From NCBI GenBank assembly GCA_025936205.1, contig JAICTU010000004.1, positions 1-47,776 on the forward strand: a DNA stretch of 47,776 nucleotides. Direction: 5' to 3'. Shown one piece after another: positions 1-9,085 of the stretch (position 1 is the first letter of the stretch; each line of letters starts with the position of its first letter). Made by a program: the position numbers and the translations under genes. Below the pieces are notes generated by a model. The model saw only the letters and a program-made list of their open reading frames with translations. It was not told the origin of the DNA and did not search any database. Source of the DNA: Polyangiaceae bacterium (lineage in GTDB: Bacteria > Myxococcota > Polyangia > Polyangiales > Polyangiaceae).

Positions 1-55
1 GGCATTCCGCTGGCCGCCTACTTGAAGTAGCCTGTTACTTGAAACAAGACGTCGC

Positions 56-1099
56 GTGCGTGAACTGGGACTGAAGACCGCCTTCGGCGACTCTTTGCAG
101 ATCGGCTGTGCGCTGGGGGGAACCCTGCCCGGCAGCTTGACCCCGGCAGAGGCCGAGCTCGTGACGCGGCACTTCAACGTGCTCACGCCCGAGAACTGCA
201 TGAAGCCCGGGCCGCTGCAGCCCGAGCCGGGGCGGTTCGACTTCGCAGCAGCCGACGCGCTGGTCGCGTTTGCGTCCGAGCGAGGCATGAACGTGGTGGG
301 GCACACCTTGGTCTGGCACAACCAGACGGCCCCCTGGATGTACGCGTCCGGCATCGGCAAGGCAGAAGCCCGCGCCCAGCTGGAGCAACACATTCGCCAG
401 GTGGTGGGCCGCTACCGCGGCAAGCTGCAGGGCTGGGACGTCGTGAATGAGGCGCTGAGCGATAGCGGCGGCTACCTGCGCGAGACGCCGTGCCTGGCCG
501 CGCTCGGCCCCGAATACCTGGCGCTGGCATTTCGCTTCGCGCGCGAGGCGGACCCGGGCGTGGAGCTCTACTACAACGACTACGGCATCGAGCTGACCGC
601 CAAGCGCGAGCGCACGCTGCGGCTGCTCGATCAGCTCGACGCGGCTGGCGAGCGGCCGCATGGCGTCGGGATTCAGGGCCACTGGATCCTGGATCAAGTG
701 CCGTACGACGAGATCTGGCGCACGCTGCGCACCTTCTCGGAGCTGGGCCTCGAGGTGATGATCACCGAGCTCGACATCGACGTGGTGGTGCGTCGCAACG
801 CCGGCGCGGACGTGAGCGAACGCGCCCATGACGCCGGTTTCGATCCCTATCTGGAGGGGTGCCCGCCGGACGTGCTGGAGCGCCAGGCGCAGCAATACGA
901 GCGGTTGTTCGAGATCTTTCTCGCTCGCGGCGTGAGCCGCGTGAGCTTCTGGGGGCCCAATGACGGCCGCAGCTGGCTCAACACTTGGCCCGGGCCTCGT
1001 ACGAACCACCCGCTGCTGTTCGATCGGCAATCGCGTCCGAAGCCGGCACTGCAGCGCGTGCTCGGTGTCGCGGAACGCTACGGCGGTAGAGTGTTCTGA
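56..1099 (+). CDS. GH10 endo-1,4-beta-xylanase, no signal peptide
   Basis: Hydrolyses the beta-1,4 backbone of xylan or xylo-oligosaccharides by the retaining mechanism of glycoside hydrolase family 10. The whole 347-residue protein is one GH10 (beta/alpha)8 barrel. The early block FNVLTPENCMKPG, then HTLVWHNQ, the acid/base motif WDVVNEA with Glu132, and the nucleophile motif ITELDID with Glu238 are all present, about 106 residues apart as in the family. The GTG start at 56 leaves no room for a signal peptide: an in-frame stop lies at 23-25 and the barrel begins within the first residues. It is therefore probably cytoplasmic and would act on imported oligosaccharides. The first 30 bases are the end of another reading frame. 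Confidence 0.93.
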   Translation: MRELGLKTAFGDSLQIGCALGGTLPGSLTPAEAELVTRHFNVLTPENCMKPGPLQPEPGRFDFAAADALVAFASERGMNVVGHTLVWHNQTAPWMYASGIGKAEARAQLEQHIRQVVGRYRGKLQGWDVVNEALSDSGGYLRETPCLAALGPEYLALAFRFAREADPGVELYYNDYGIELTAKRERTLRLLDQLDAAGERPHGVGIQGHWILDQVPYDEIWRTLRTFSELGLEVMITELDIDVVVRRNAGADVSERAHDAGFDPYLEGCPPDVLERQAQQYERLFEIFLARGVSRVSFWGPNDGRSWLNTWPGPRTNHPLLFDRQSRPKPALQRVLGVAERYGGRVF

Positions 1100-1180
1100 A
1101 AGCGCTTGTCCCGGAGTCGTCCGACGTCCCGGACCAGCATCGCTCGCCGACGATTCGTTTGCGGCGATGCCGAGCGCGGC

Positions 1181-1648
1181 TCAGGCTGCGCTCTGTGCGG
1201 AGAGCCGCGCGGTGGTCGACTCGACGGCGATGGTCCGGTGCCAGTCGCCCGAGCGGGCGGTGGGGGGGGCTGCCGGCGTGACGCGCAGCGTGGGCGGCGG
1301 CTCGTCGCCGCAGACCACGCGCGGGACGGCGCGGGGCAGGAGCGACTCGCCGGCGAGGAGCGCGGCGCTCGGGACCGGGCCTGCAGAATGCAGAGTGCGC
1401 AGTACGTCTTCGATCGCCGAGTACCAGCTCAGGCAGGCTGCGTAGCGCTGGGCCTCCTCGCGCGAGATGGCCGCCACGTCATGGGGTAGCAGAGCGCCGT
1501 GTTGTTCCCAGAGCCACGAGCGCAGGCTGCCGAGCGCTTCGATCGCCAGTCGCTGCAGCCGTTGGGCGTGCGGATCGTCCATGTGCGTCAGGTCGGATGG
1601 CGAGCGACTCCGGTTGCGTGAGACGACGCGTCCTGGGGCAAATTGCAT
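1181..1648 (-). CDS. hypothetical protein
   Basis: Unrecognised 155-residue protein. The middle (roughly residues 30-95) reads as two or three amphipathic helices rich in Leu, Glu and Arg with several Trp. The C-terminal part is rich in Pro, Ala and Thr and looks disordered. The ATG at 1648 gives the full frame; an internal ATG at 1582 would drop a basic N-terminal 22 residues. Neither has a clear Shine-Dalgarno sequence. It is divergent from the histidine kinase at 1834, and the 185 bases between them must hold both promoters. The helical centre favours a real gene over a chance frame, but there is no family evidence. Confidence 0.5.
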   Translation of the reverse strand: MQFAPGRVVSRNRSRSPSDLTHMDDPHAQRLQRLAIEALGSLRSWLWEQHGALLPHDVAAISREEAQRYAACLSWYSAIEDVLRTLHSAGPVPSAALLAGESLLPRAVPRVVCGDEPPPTLRVTPAAPPTARSGDWHRTIAVESTTARLSAQSAA

Positions 1649-1833
1649 CGAGCATCACCAGGACCCGGTGGTGTCGGAGCGCGAAAAGCCTCGATTAACA
1701 GCGGCTAAAGTCCGGGAGGGTGACGCTCGCGGTTGCGAGTCGCCCTTGTCGCTCGGCCCCAGGCCGCGTAGCTTGTTCCCGATGCACTGGCAGCAGGCCA
1801 CTTGGGGGGCCCGCGCAATTCTGGAGGTGTGTC

Positions 1834-3126
1834 TTGGCTGAGAGTGCTCGGCGTCACAGCGCGCAGCCGGACGCGGCGGTACCGCCCACACCGGCGGCGC
1901 GGATGGTGCGTGCCCAGCTCAACGCCACGGAACGGCTGGTGCAGGTCGCCCAGGAGCTGTCTCATGCGCGCGAGCTGCGAGAGATCATGGTCGTGGTGCG
2001 CGACGCCGCGCGCGAGCTGACCGGCGCGGACGGCGCCACGTTCGTGCTGCGAGACGGTGATCACTGCTTCTACGCCGAGGAGAACGCGATCAGTCCGCTG
2101 TGGAAGGGCCGGCGCTTTCCGATCCAGAGCTGCATCAGCGGCTGGACGATGCTGCACCAACAAGCCGCGGTGATCGAGGACATCTACTCCGACCCGCGCA
2201 TCCCTCACGAGGCGTATCGCCCCACCTTCGTGAAGAGCCTGGCGATGGTGCCGATCCGCACCTCTGCTCCGGTCGGGGCCATCGGCAATTACTGGGCCGA
2301 GCAGCACCGCGCCAGCGAGGGTGAGGTCAAGCTGCTGAGCGCGCTGGCGGACCTGACGTCGGTGGCGCTGGAGAATGTGCAGCTGTACGGGCAGCTGCAG
2401 CAGCGCGTGCGCGAGGCGAGCGACGCCGTGCGTGCGCGTGAAGAGTTCATCTCGATCGCGGCGCACGAGCTGCGCACACCGCTGACCGCGCTCCTGCTTC
2501 AGCTGCAGCGGCTCGAAGGGTTGAGCCGGGGCCGGCCCAACGGGAGCGACGATGCGCGCGTGCCCGAGAGCGCGGGGCGCGCGGTCGCCAGCGCGCAACG
2601 GCTGGCGGCGCTCGTCGACAGTTTGCTGGATGCCTCGCAGCTCGCGGAAGAGAGCCCACAGCTGAAGGCGGAAGAGCTCGATCTGGTGCAGGTCGCGCGC
2701 GAGGTGCTGGAGCGCCTGGCGCTGGTGGCGCAGCGCGCAGGCTGTGAGTTGCTGCTACTGGGCACGCCCAGCTTGCGCGGCCGCTGGGATCGACTGCGCG
2801 TGGAGCAGGTGCTCACGCACTTGCTCTCCAACGCCTTTGCCTACGGTCGCGGCAAGCCCGTGCGGGTGACTCTGGAGACGGCGGGGGAGGTGGCGCACGT
2901 CGAGGTCAGCGATCAGGGCCCCGGCATCCCACCCGAAGTGGCGGGCAAAATCTTCGAGCGCTTCGGGCGCATCGGGCCGATCGCGAAGTCGGGCGGCCTG
3001 GGCCTCGGGCTGTATCTGGCGCGGAAGATGGTCGAAGCCCACGGTGGCAGCATCCGCTTCGAGAGCAAGCCCGAACGCGGCTGCACGTTCATCTTCGAGC
3101 TGCCGCTGCAGGGCCCCCCGAGATAG
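1834..3126 (+). CDS. GAF-domain sensor histidine kinase
   Basis: Cytoplasmic two-component sensor kinase of about 430 residues. An N-terminal GAF domain (about residues 38-185) is followed by a short coiled coil, a HisKA helix with the phosphoacceptor His211 in AAHELRTP, and a HATPase_c domain. The latter shows the N box (LLSNAFAYG), G1 (DQGPGIP), F box (IFERFG) and G2 (GGLGLGLYLA). There is no membrane segment, so the signal is intracellular or comes through a partner. I chose the TTG start at 1834 because a GGAGG Shine-Dalgarno lies at 1823-1827, 6 bases upstream; reading further upstream adds a basic, unlikely N terminus. No response regulator is adjacent, so it is an orphan kinase. The gene ends inside a 15-bp repeat tract. 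Confidence 0.9.
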   Translation: MAESARRHSAQPDAAVPPTPAARMVRAQLNATERLVQVAQELSHARELREIMVVVRDAARELTGADGATFVLRDGDHCFYAEENAISPLWKGRRFPIQSCISGWTMLHQQAAVIEDIYSDPRIPHEAYRPTFVKSLAMVPIRTSAPVGAIGNYWAEQHRASEGEVKLLSALADLTSVALENVQLYGQLQQRVREASDAVRAREEFISIAAHELRTPLTALLLQLQRLEGLSRGRPNGSDDARVPESAGRAVASAQRLAALVDSLLDASQLAEESPQLKAEELDLVQVAREVLERLALVAQRAGCELLLLGTPSLRGRWDRLRVEQVLTHLLSNAFAYGRGKPVRVTLETAGEVAHVEVSDQGPGIPPEVAGKIFERFGRIGPIAKSGGLGLGLYLARKMVEAHGGSIRFESKPERGCTFIFELPLQGPPR

Positions 3127-3203
3127 AGCCCGCCCAGACAGAGCTTACCGAGATAGAACTTACCGAGATAGAACTTACCGAGACAGAGCTTACCGAGATA
3201 GGC

Positions 3204-3209
<6 letters not shown>
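3120..3209. repeat. 15-bp tandem repeat between convergent gene ends
   Basis: Six consecutive 15-bp units fill the space between the kinase stop and the CBS stop. Units 2-5 (3135-3194) are near perfect variants of GAGATAGAACTTACC, differing only at the A/C in GATAG/GACAG, at A/G before CTTACC, and at the first base of unit 2. The first and last units are diverged and run into the two coding ends. The tract is much richer in A+T than its surroundings. It does not form an obvious hairpin. Confidence 0.85.
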
Positions 3210-4574
<1,365 letters not shown>

Positions 4575-4575
4575 C

Positions 4576-5760
4576 TCAGCCAACCTCCTTTGCGGCCGCG
4601 GCGAGCGCAGCCTGCAGATCGGACCACAGGTCCTCCACGTTCTCGAGCCCCACGGAGAGCCGCACCAGGCCGTCCCCGATGCCGATCGATTCGCGCACCT
4701 GCCGTGGAATCGAGGCGTGGGTCATCAGCGCCGGGTGCTCCGCCAGGGACTCGACGCCGCCCAGGCTCTCGGCCAGCGCGAACCAGTGCAGCGACTGCAA
4801 GAAGCGCCGCGCGGCGGGCTCACCGCCGCGCAACACCAGGCTCAGCATCCCGCCCGGCGCGCGCATTTGCCGGCGCCCGAGCTGGTATTGCGGGTGCTCG
4901 GCCAGCCCGGGGTAGTGCACTCGCTCCACGCCCGGGTGTTTCAGCAGCCGCTGCGCCAGCTCCGCCGCGCTCTCGCAGTGCGCGCGCATGCGCACCGGCA
5001 GCGTCTTCAGCCCGCGCAGCAGCAGGTAGCAATCGAACGGGCTGGGCACACCGCCCATGGCGTTCTGCAGGAACTTCAGCCGCTCCGCGAGCGCCGCGTC
5101 GCGCAGCAAGAGCGCGCCACCCACCACGTCGGAGTGCCCGTTCAAATACTTGGTCGCGGAGTGCAGCACGATATCCGCGCCCAGCTCGAGCGGCTGTTGC
5201 AGCACGGGGGAAGCGAAGGTGTTGTCGACCACCAGCGGCACGCCGCGCGCGTGTGCCAGCTGCCCGAGCGCCGAGATATCGGCCAGCTTGAGCAGCGGGT
5301 TGCTCGGGGACTCGAGCCAGGCGAGCTTGGTTTCTGGTTTGAAGGCCGCGGCGAAGGCGGCCGGATCGGTGGCATCGACGAAGCTCGTCTGGATCCCGAA
5401 CGGCGCCATCACCCGCGTGAACAAGCGATAGGTGCCGCCGTACACGTCGTCGCCGCAGACCACGTGCGCACCGGGCGTCAACGTCGCGAGCAGCGTGGTG
5501 GCCGCCGCGCAGCCGCTCGCGAAGGCGAAGCCGAAGCTCGCCTGCTCGAGCGCCGCCAGGCAGGCCTCCAGCGAGGCCCGGGTCGGGTTGCCGCTGCGTC
5601 CGTAGTCAAAATGGAGCGGTTTTCCAGGCTCCGGCTGCCGGAACGTGGTCGAGAGCACCAGGTTCGGCATGACTCCTCCATGCACCGGATCGGGCTCTTG
5701 CCCGGCGTGGATGGCGAGTGTCTCGAGAGCAGGTGGGGAGGGTGAACGCTCAGATCGCAC
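4576..5760 (-). CDS. cystathionine gamma-lyase/synthase family PLP enzyme
   Basis: A 394-residue member of the Cys/Met metabolism PLP family. The substrate-loop motif YGRSGNPTR, the PLP-stacking region and the PLP lysine (Lys204) in SATKYLNGHSD are intact, as is the C-terminal RLSVGLEN block. Because it is coupled to cystathionine beta-synthase downstream, the likely role is cleavage of cystathionine to cysteine, 2-oxobutyrate and ammonia (CGL). The forward enzyme, cystathionine gamma-synthase, cannot be excluded from sequence alone. It starts at GTG with GGAGG four bases upstream. The 170-base divergent gap to the vWA lipoprotein should hold the operon promoter; I saw no convincing riboswitch there. 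Confidence 0.9.
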   Translation of the reverse strand: MRSERSPSPPALETLAIHAGQEPDPVHGGVMPNLVLSTTFRQPEPGKPLHFDYGRSGNPTRASLEACLAALEQASFGFAFASGCAAATTLLATLTPGAHVVCGDDVYGGTYRLFTRVMAPFGIQTSFVDATDPAAFAAAFKPETKLAWLESPSNPLLKLADISALGQLAHARGVPLVVDNTFASPVLQQPLELGADIVLHSATKYLNGHSDVVGGALLLRDAALAERLKFLQNAMGGVPSPFDCYLLLRGLKTLPVRMRAHCESAAELAQRLLKHPGVERVHYPGLAEHPQYQLGRRQMRAPGGMLSLVLRGGEPAARRFLQSLHWFALAESLGGVESLAEHPALMTHASIPRQVRESIGIGDGLVRLSVGLENVEDLWSDLQAALAAAAKEVG

Positions 5761-5930
5761 AATGCCTCCAATGCAGGGTTGTCGACGGGGCTGGATCCGT
5801 CAAGCCAGCCAGAAATCTTTTCGCAGAGACGGCAGCGATCTGCACCGAAATCGTTTCCAGCTTGGGGTGCGCGCTCGCGCACATCTTCAACTGCATGCCC
5901 AAGTGGACGGACGCTTTCTGATCGGGTGTA

Positions 5931-7301
5931 ATGCCACGACGTATGCGTAGCTGGGCAAAGTTCTCGCTGGGGCGGTTCGGGCTGGGTGCGGCGCTGCTCT
6001 GGGGAATCGGATCAGGCTGCGGCGCCAGCGGTGAGGGCAAGGAGACGGTCGTGGCAAAGCCGTCCGGGAGCTCCAGCACCGGCGCGCCCGTGCTCATGGG
6101 GAACGCCGGTAGCGGCAGTCAGAACCCGGGTGCGCCGACGTCCGAGTTCGGTGAGGGCACGGGGCTCAACGGCATCGAGCTGGGCGACCCGGTGACGATG
6201 TCGAAGGGCTGCCAGCAGGCGAGCCGCAGCTTCACGCCCAAGATCCCCACGGTGTTCCTGGTCGTGGACCGCTCCAGCAGCATGTTCGACCCGAACCCGC
6301 CGGGATCGAATACCAACAGCTGGGGGCTGCTGCGCAGCGGCGTGCTGCAGGTGGTGAGCGACCTGCAAGCGGGCGTGCGCTTTGGCTTCGGCGCGTTCTC
6401 GGGCCAAGGCAGCACGTGCCCGGATATGCCGATGACGGCGCCGGACCTCAACAACGCAGCCACGATCAGCAGCCTGTACAACTCGCTCGATCGCTCGATG
6501 TTCAAGGACACGCCCACGGTCGCGGCGCTGACCAAAGCGGCGCAGGCGCTCTGGAACGACACGACGGAGGGCGACAAGTACATCCTGTACGTGACGGATG
6601 GGGAACCCGACTATTGCGATGACGGCAATGCGCTGTGTCCGCCGGACTCCGTCGTCGGTAAGCTGCAGTCGCTGGCGCTGGGGGTCGACGAAAAGGGCGT
6701 GACGCACGCGCCGATTCACACGCTGGTGTTCGGCATCAAGTCGCCGCTGTCCTCGGTCTTGCCGGAGACGCTGCAGGCCTTTGCCAACGCCGGCGCGGGG
6801 CTGCCCGTGGCCCCGCCGCAGCGTGATCCGGCCCAGACGTACGATCCCAACGCGGTGTACGATCAATGCAACGGCGTCGCCGGCTGGGCCGCGGACTTCG
6901 CGCTGACCGGCAAGCCCGCGATGCGCGGTCAGACGATCGGCAGCTATGTCGACCCGGCGGATCCGCTGCAGCTTCCGGGCACCGCCGCGGTGTATCGCCC
7001 CGACCCCACCGATCAAGCTGCGCTCATCCAGCAGATCGGGCAGGCACTGGCCAGCGTGAAGAGCTGCGCGTTCGATCTCGCCGGCGATGGCGTGAAAGTC
7101 GATCTGATGCGCCCGGACCTGGGCACGCTCGCCAAGATCAACATCAACGGCAAGGCGGTGCCGTTCGACTCCACCAACGGCTGGCACATGGTCTCCGAGA
7201 CCACGGTGCAGCTCGAGGGCGCGGCGTGCGCGGACTGGCGCGCTCCCGGCCAGACGGCGATCGACTTCGACTTCCCCTGCGACGTGATCATCCTGCGCTA
7301 G
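5931..7301 (+). CDS. vWA-domain lipoprotein or secreted protein
   Basis: A 456-residue exported protein. A basic N terminus and hydrophobic stretch are followed by Cys30 in GIGSGC, a lipobox-like site with a poor -3 residue, then a Ser/Gly/Pro-rich spacer to about residue 90. A von Willebrand A domain follows, with an intact MIDAS motif DxSxS (Asp113, Ser115, Ser117) and the TDGEPDYC loop. The C-terminal region contains several Cys that could form disulfides. Such vWA lipoproteins are typical of myxobacterial genomes; substrates and partners are unknown. An internal ATG at 5943 is an alternative start. It converges on the remnant gene at 7288, overlapping its stop by 14 bases. Confidence 0.85.
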   Translation: MPRRMRSWAKFSLGRFGLGAALLWGIGSGCGASGEGKETVVAKPSGSSSTGAPVLMGNAGSGSQNPGAPTSEFGEGTGLNGIELGDPVTMSKGCQQASRSFTPKIPTVFLVVDRSSSMFDPNPPGSNTNSWGLLRSGVLQVVSDLQAGVRFGFGAFSGQGSTCPDMPMTAPDLNNAATISSLYNSLDRSMFKDTPTVAALTKAAQALWNDTTEGDKYILYVTDGEPDYCDDGNALCPPDSVVGKLQSLALGVDEKGVTHAPIHTLVFGIKSPLSSVLPETLQAFANAGAGLPVAPPQRDPAQTYDPNAVYDQCNGVAGWAADFALTGKPAMRGQTIGSYVDPADPLQLPGTAAVYRPDPTDQAALIQQIGQALASVKSCAFDLAGDGVKVDLMRPDLGTLAKININGKAVPFDSTNGWHMVSETTVQLEGAACADWRAPGQTAIDFDFPCDVIILR

Positions 7302-7809
7302 TCGGCTCCCGTCGGTCGTATGCGGCCGCGAGCAACCCCTCGATCGTGGCAATCAACTCCGCGATGCTAAAGGGTTTGCGCAAAAAGCCCTGGAACGAGC
7401 CCGGCTCGAGAGAGCTCGACTGGCGCGTAGGCTCCCGAGCGATGAAGCAGCGAGCTCTGGTAGGTGCCGGTGATCTGCTCTCCGAGCACCAGGTTCGCAA
7501 ATGGCACCGAAGACGGTGCCACGATTTGACCACTCTCTGACCGACCAGGTCTTCCGGCGCGAACCCCAGCGTCTTCTCCAGGGCGCCGTGAACCGCCACC
7601 ACCACGCCATCGCGGCTGAATACGATGAGGTCGAAGGTGCGCAGCGCGAGATCGCGCAATCGCGCTTCGCTCTCGCGCAGAGAAGCGCTGGCGCGTTCGC
7701 GTTCGGTCACGTCCCGTACCGCAACCACGCGCACGGAGCGTTCACCGAGCTTGCCTTGCTTGGCAAGCAGCTCGGCGCGGAAGGGGCGCGGCAGCCCGAG
7801 GGAAGCCAT
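7288..7809 (-). pseudogene. remnant of a PAS-receiver hybrid sensor kinase
   Basis: The frame starts inside what looks like the end of one PAS domain (PFRAELLAKQG...VRVVAVRDVTERE). It continues into the start of a second PAS domain (LIVFSRDGVVVAVHGALEKTLGFAPEDLVGQ), then loses all similarity for about 45 residues. It resumes as the C-terminal helix of a response-regulator receiver (FLRKPFSIAELIATIEGLL), with the conserved Lys-Pro-Phe. The rest of the second PAS domain, any HisKA/HATPase region and most of the receiver are missing, and the N terminus is cut. This is best explained by a large internal deletion in a hybrid kinase. It could still be translated, but no intact domain would result. 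Confidence 0.65.
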
Positions 7810-7844
7810 GGCCTCGGAGCGGGCAGGAGCGCTAGGCTCCGGGC

Positions 7845-8885
7845 ATGATGCGAGACGCGGATTCCGTGCTGGAAACGGCTGAGGCCTGGTTGAACGCCGG
7901 GCAGCGAGTGGCGTGGGCGACGGTCGTGGGGACCTGGCGCTCTTCCTTGCGCCCCGCGGGCAGCCAGATGGTGATCGCGAGCGACGGACGGTTCGCGGGC
8001 TCCGTTTCCGGGGGCTGCGTGGAGGGAGCCGTGATCGAAGCAGCGGGCGCCTTGCTCTCGGGTGGGCCGCCTACCACCCTGGCGTATGGTGTGAGCAGCG
8101 AGAGCGCCTGGGAGGTAGGTCTGCCGTGCGGCGGCAAGATCGAGATCTTTCTGGCGGAGTTGCAGCGCCCGATGCTGGAGCGCCTGCTCGCTGCGCGGCG
8201 CAGCCGCAGCACGCTCGCCTGTCTGACCGATCTGAGCAGCCGAACTCAGGAGCTCTGGCAACCCGGCGCTGCCAGCCCGCTGATCGCCGGCGACGAGCAG
8301 CTGCTCGCGCGCGTCGCTGAAGCCTTCCACGCGGAACAGAGCGAGCTGATCGAGCTCGACGGGCGCCGCGTGTTCGCGGGGCTGGTAGCGTCGCCGCTGC
8401 GACTGGTGATGGTCGGCGCGGTGCATCTTTCGCAGGTGCTCGCGCAGCTGGCAGAGCCGTTCGGCTTCGAGTTGATCGTGGTCGACCCGCGTACGGCGTT
8501 TGCGACGCCCGAGCGCTTTCCGAGCGCGCGCTTGTTGCATGACTGGCCCGACGCGGCGCTCGCTGCGATCGGTCTCGATCGGCGCACGGCCGTGGTCGTC
8601 CTGTCTCACGATGCAAAGATCGACGAGCCCGCGCTCTCCGCGGCCTTGCGCGGCGAATGCTTCTACGTCGGAGCTCTCGGCAGCCGTCGCACGCAAGAGG
8701 CTCGTCGCCGCCGGCTCGCGGATGAGGGCGTCAGCGCTGCAGCACTCGATCGCCTGCATGGGCCCATCGGTCTCGACATTGGCGCTCTGACCACACCCGA
8801 GATCGCCGTGTCGATCTTGGCCGAGTTGGTCCAGGTGCGTCGCGCGGCTGCTTCAACCTCCTTGACGTCGGTACTGCCCGTTTGA
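7845..8885 (+). CDS. XdhC/CoxI-family molybdenum cofactor maturation protein
   Basis: A 346-residue XdhC-family protein. In this family such proteins bind the molybdenum cofactor and assist its sulfuration and insertion into xanthine dehydrogenase-type hydroxylases. The N-terminal domain has SGGCVEG (Cys58) and GLPCGG. The C-terminal Rossmann-like domain has VMVGAVHLS and the family block FYVGALGSRRT followed by HGPIGLDIGALTPEIA-like residues. It lies 200 bases upstream of the CO dehydrogenase operon in the same orientation, so it is probably a dedicated CoxI-like factor. A TAGGCT box sits 6 bases before the ATG and there is no Shine-Dalgarno sequence, which would fit a leaderless message. 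Xanthine dehydrogenase maturation is the alternative, but no such enzyme is nearby. Confidence 0.88.
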   Translation: MMRDADSVLETAEAWLNAGQRVAWATVVGTWRSSLRPAGSQMVIASDGRFAGSVSGGCVEGAVIEAAGALLSGGPPTTLAYGVSSESAWEVGLPCGGKIEIFLAELQRPMLERLLAARRSRSTLACLTDLSSRTQELWQPGAASPLIAGDEQLLARVAEAFHAEQSELIELDGRRVFAGLVASPLRLVMVGAVHLSQVLAQLAEPFGFELIVVDPRTAFATPERFPSARLLHDWPDAALAAIGLDRRTAVVVLSHDAKIDEPALSAALRGECFYVGALGSRRTQEARRRRLADEGVSAAALDRLHGPIGLDIGALTTPEIAVSILAELVQVRRAAASTSLTSVLPV

Positions 8886-9000
8886 CGTAAAGGAAAGCAA
8901 ACTTGTCATCAGTGCCGAGTCAACGAAGGAAGAGCTCAACGAGATCGCCAGCTCCGAGCCGAGGAAACGAGCAGCACTGCTTGAATCACTCGCAAAATGC
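8881..9000 (+). other. possible coding remnant without start codon
   Basis: In the frame beginning at 8881 the DNA reads FDVKESKLVISAESTKEELN and continues with a Glu/Lys/Ala/Leu-rich helix to about 8990. It is protein-like and uses more A/T-ending codons than neighbouring genes. No ATG, GTG or TTG is available in this frame upstream of it, and a stop lies at 8863-8865. It may be the 3' remnant of a lost gene or a chance reading; the frame then runs through the promoter into the coxD region without further similarity. Confidence 0.25.
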
Positions 9001-9015
9001 AGCGCGACGCATGCT

Positions 9016-9050
9016 CACGTTTTGACACGTTTTGTGCATGCACCTATTCT
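9016..9050 (+). promoter_or_regulatory. sigma70-like promoter of the cox operon with operator-like repeats
   Basis: TTGACA at 9022-9027 and TATTCT at 9045-9050 are separated by exactly 17 bases, and the -10 box lies 35 bases before the coxD ATG. The 9-base repeat CACGTTTTG occurs at 9016-9024 and 9026-9034, ten bases (one helical turn) apart and overlapping the -35 box. The spacer also holds the perfect palindrome GTGCATGCAC (9034-9043), and GCATGC recurs at 9009-9014. This arrangement suggests a regulator binding site at the promoter. Confidence 0.7.
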
Positions 9051-9085
9051 GCCCCACCCGTGCTCATGGGCGGGATCGAGGAGAG

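Noticed and set aside
1..30. Reading frame ending GIPLAAYLK with stop at 28-30
   Set aside because: Could be the tail of an upstream gene, but nine codons at the window edge cannot be judged.
5761..5930. Possible riboswitch (SAM or SAH type) before the CGL-CBS operon
   Set aside because: I could not draw the conserved core of any known class; a covariance-model search (Infernal/Rfam) would decide.
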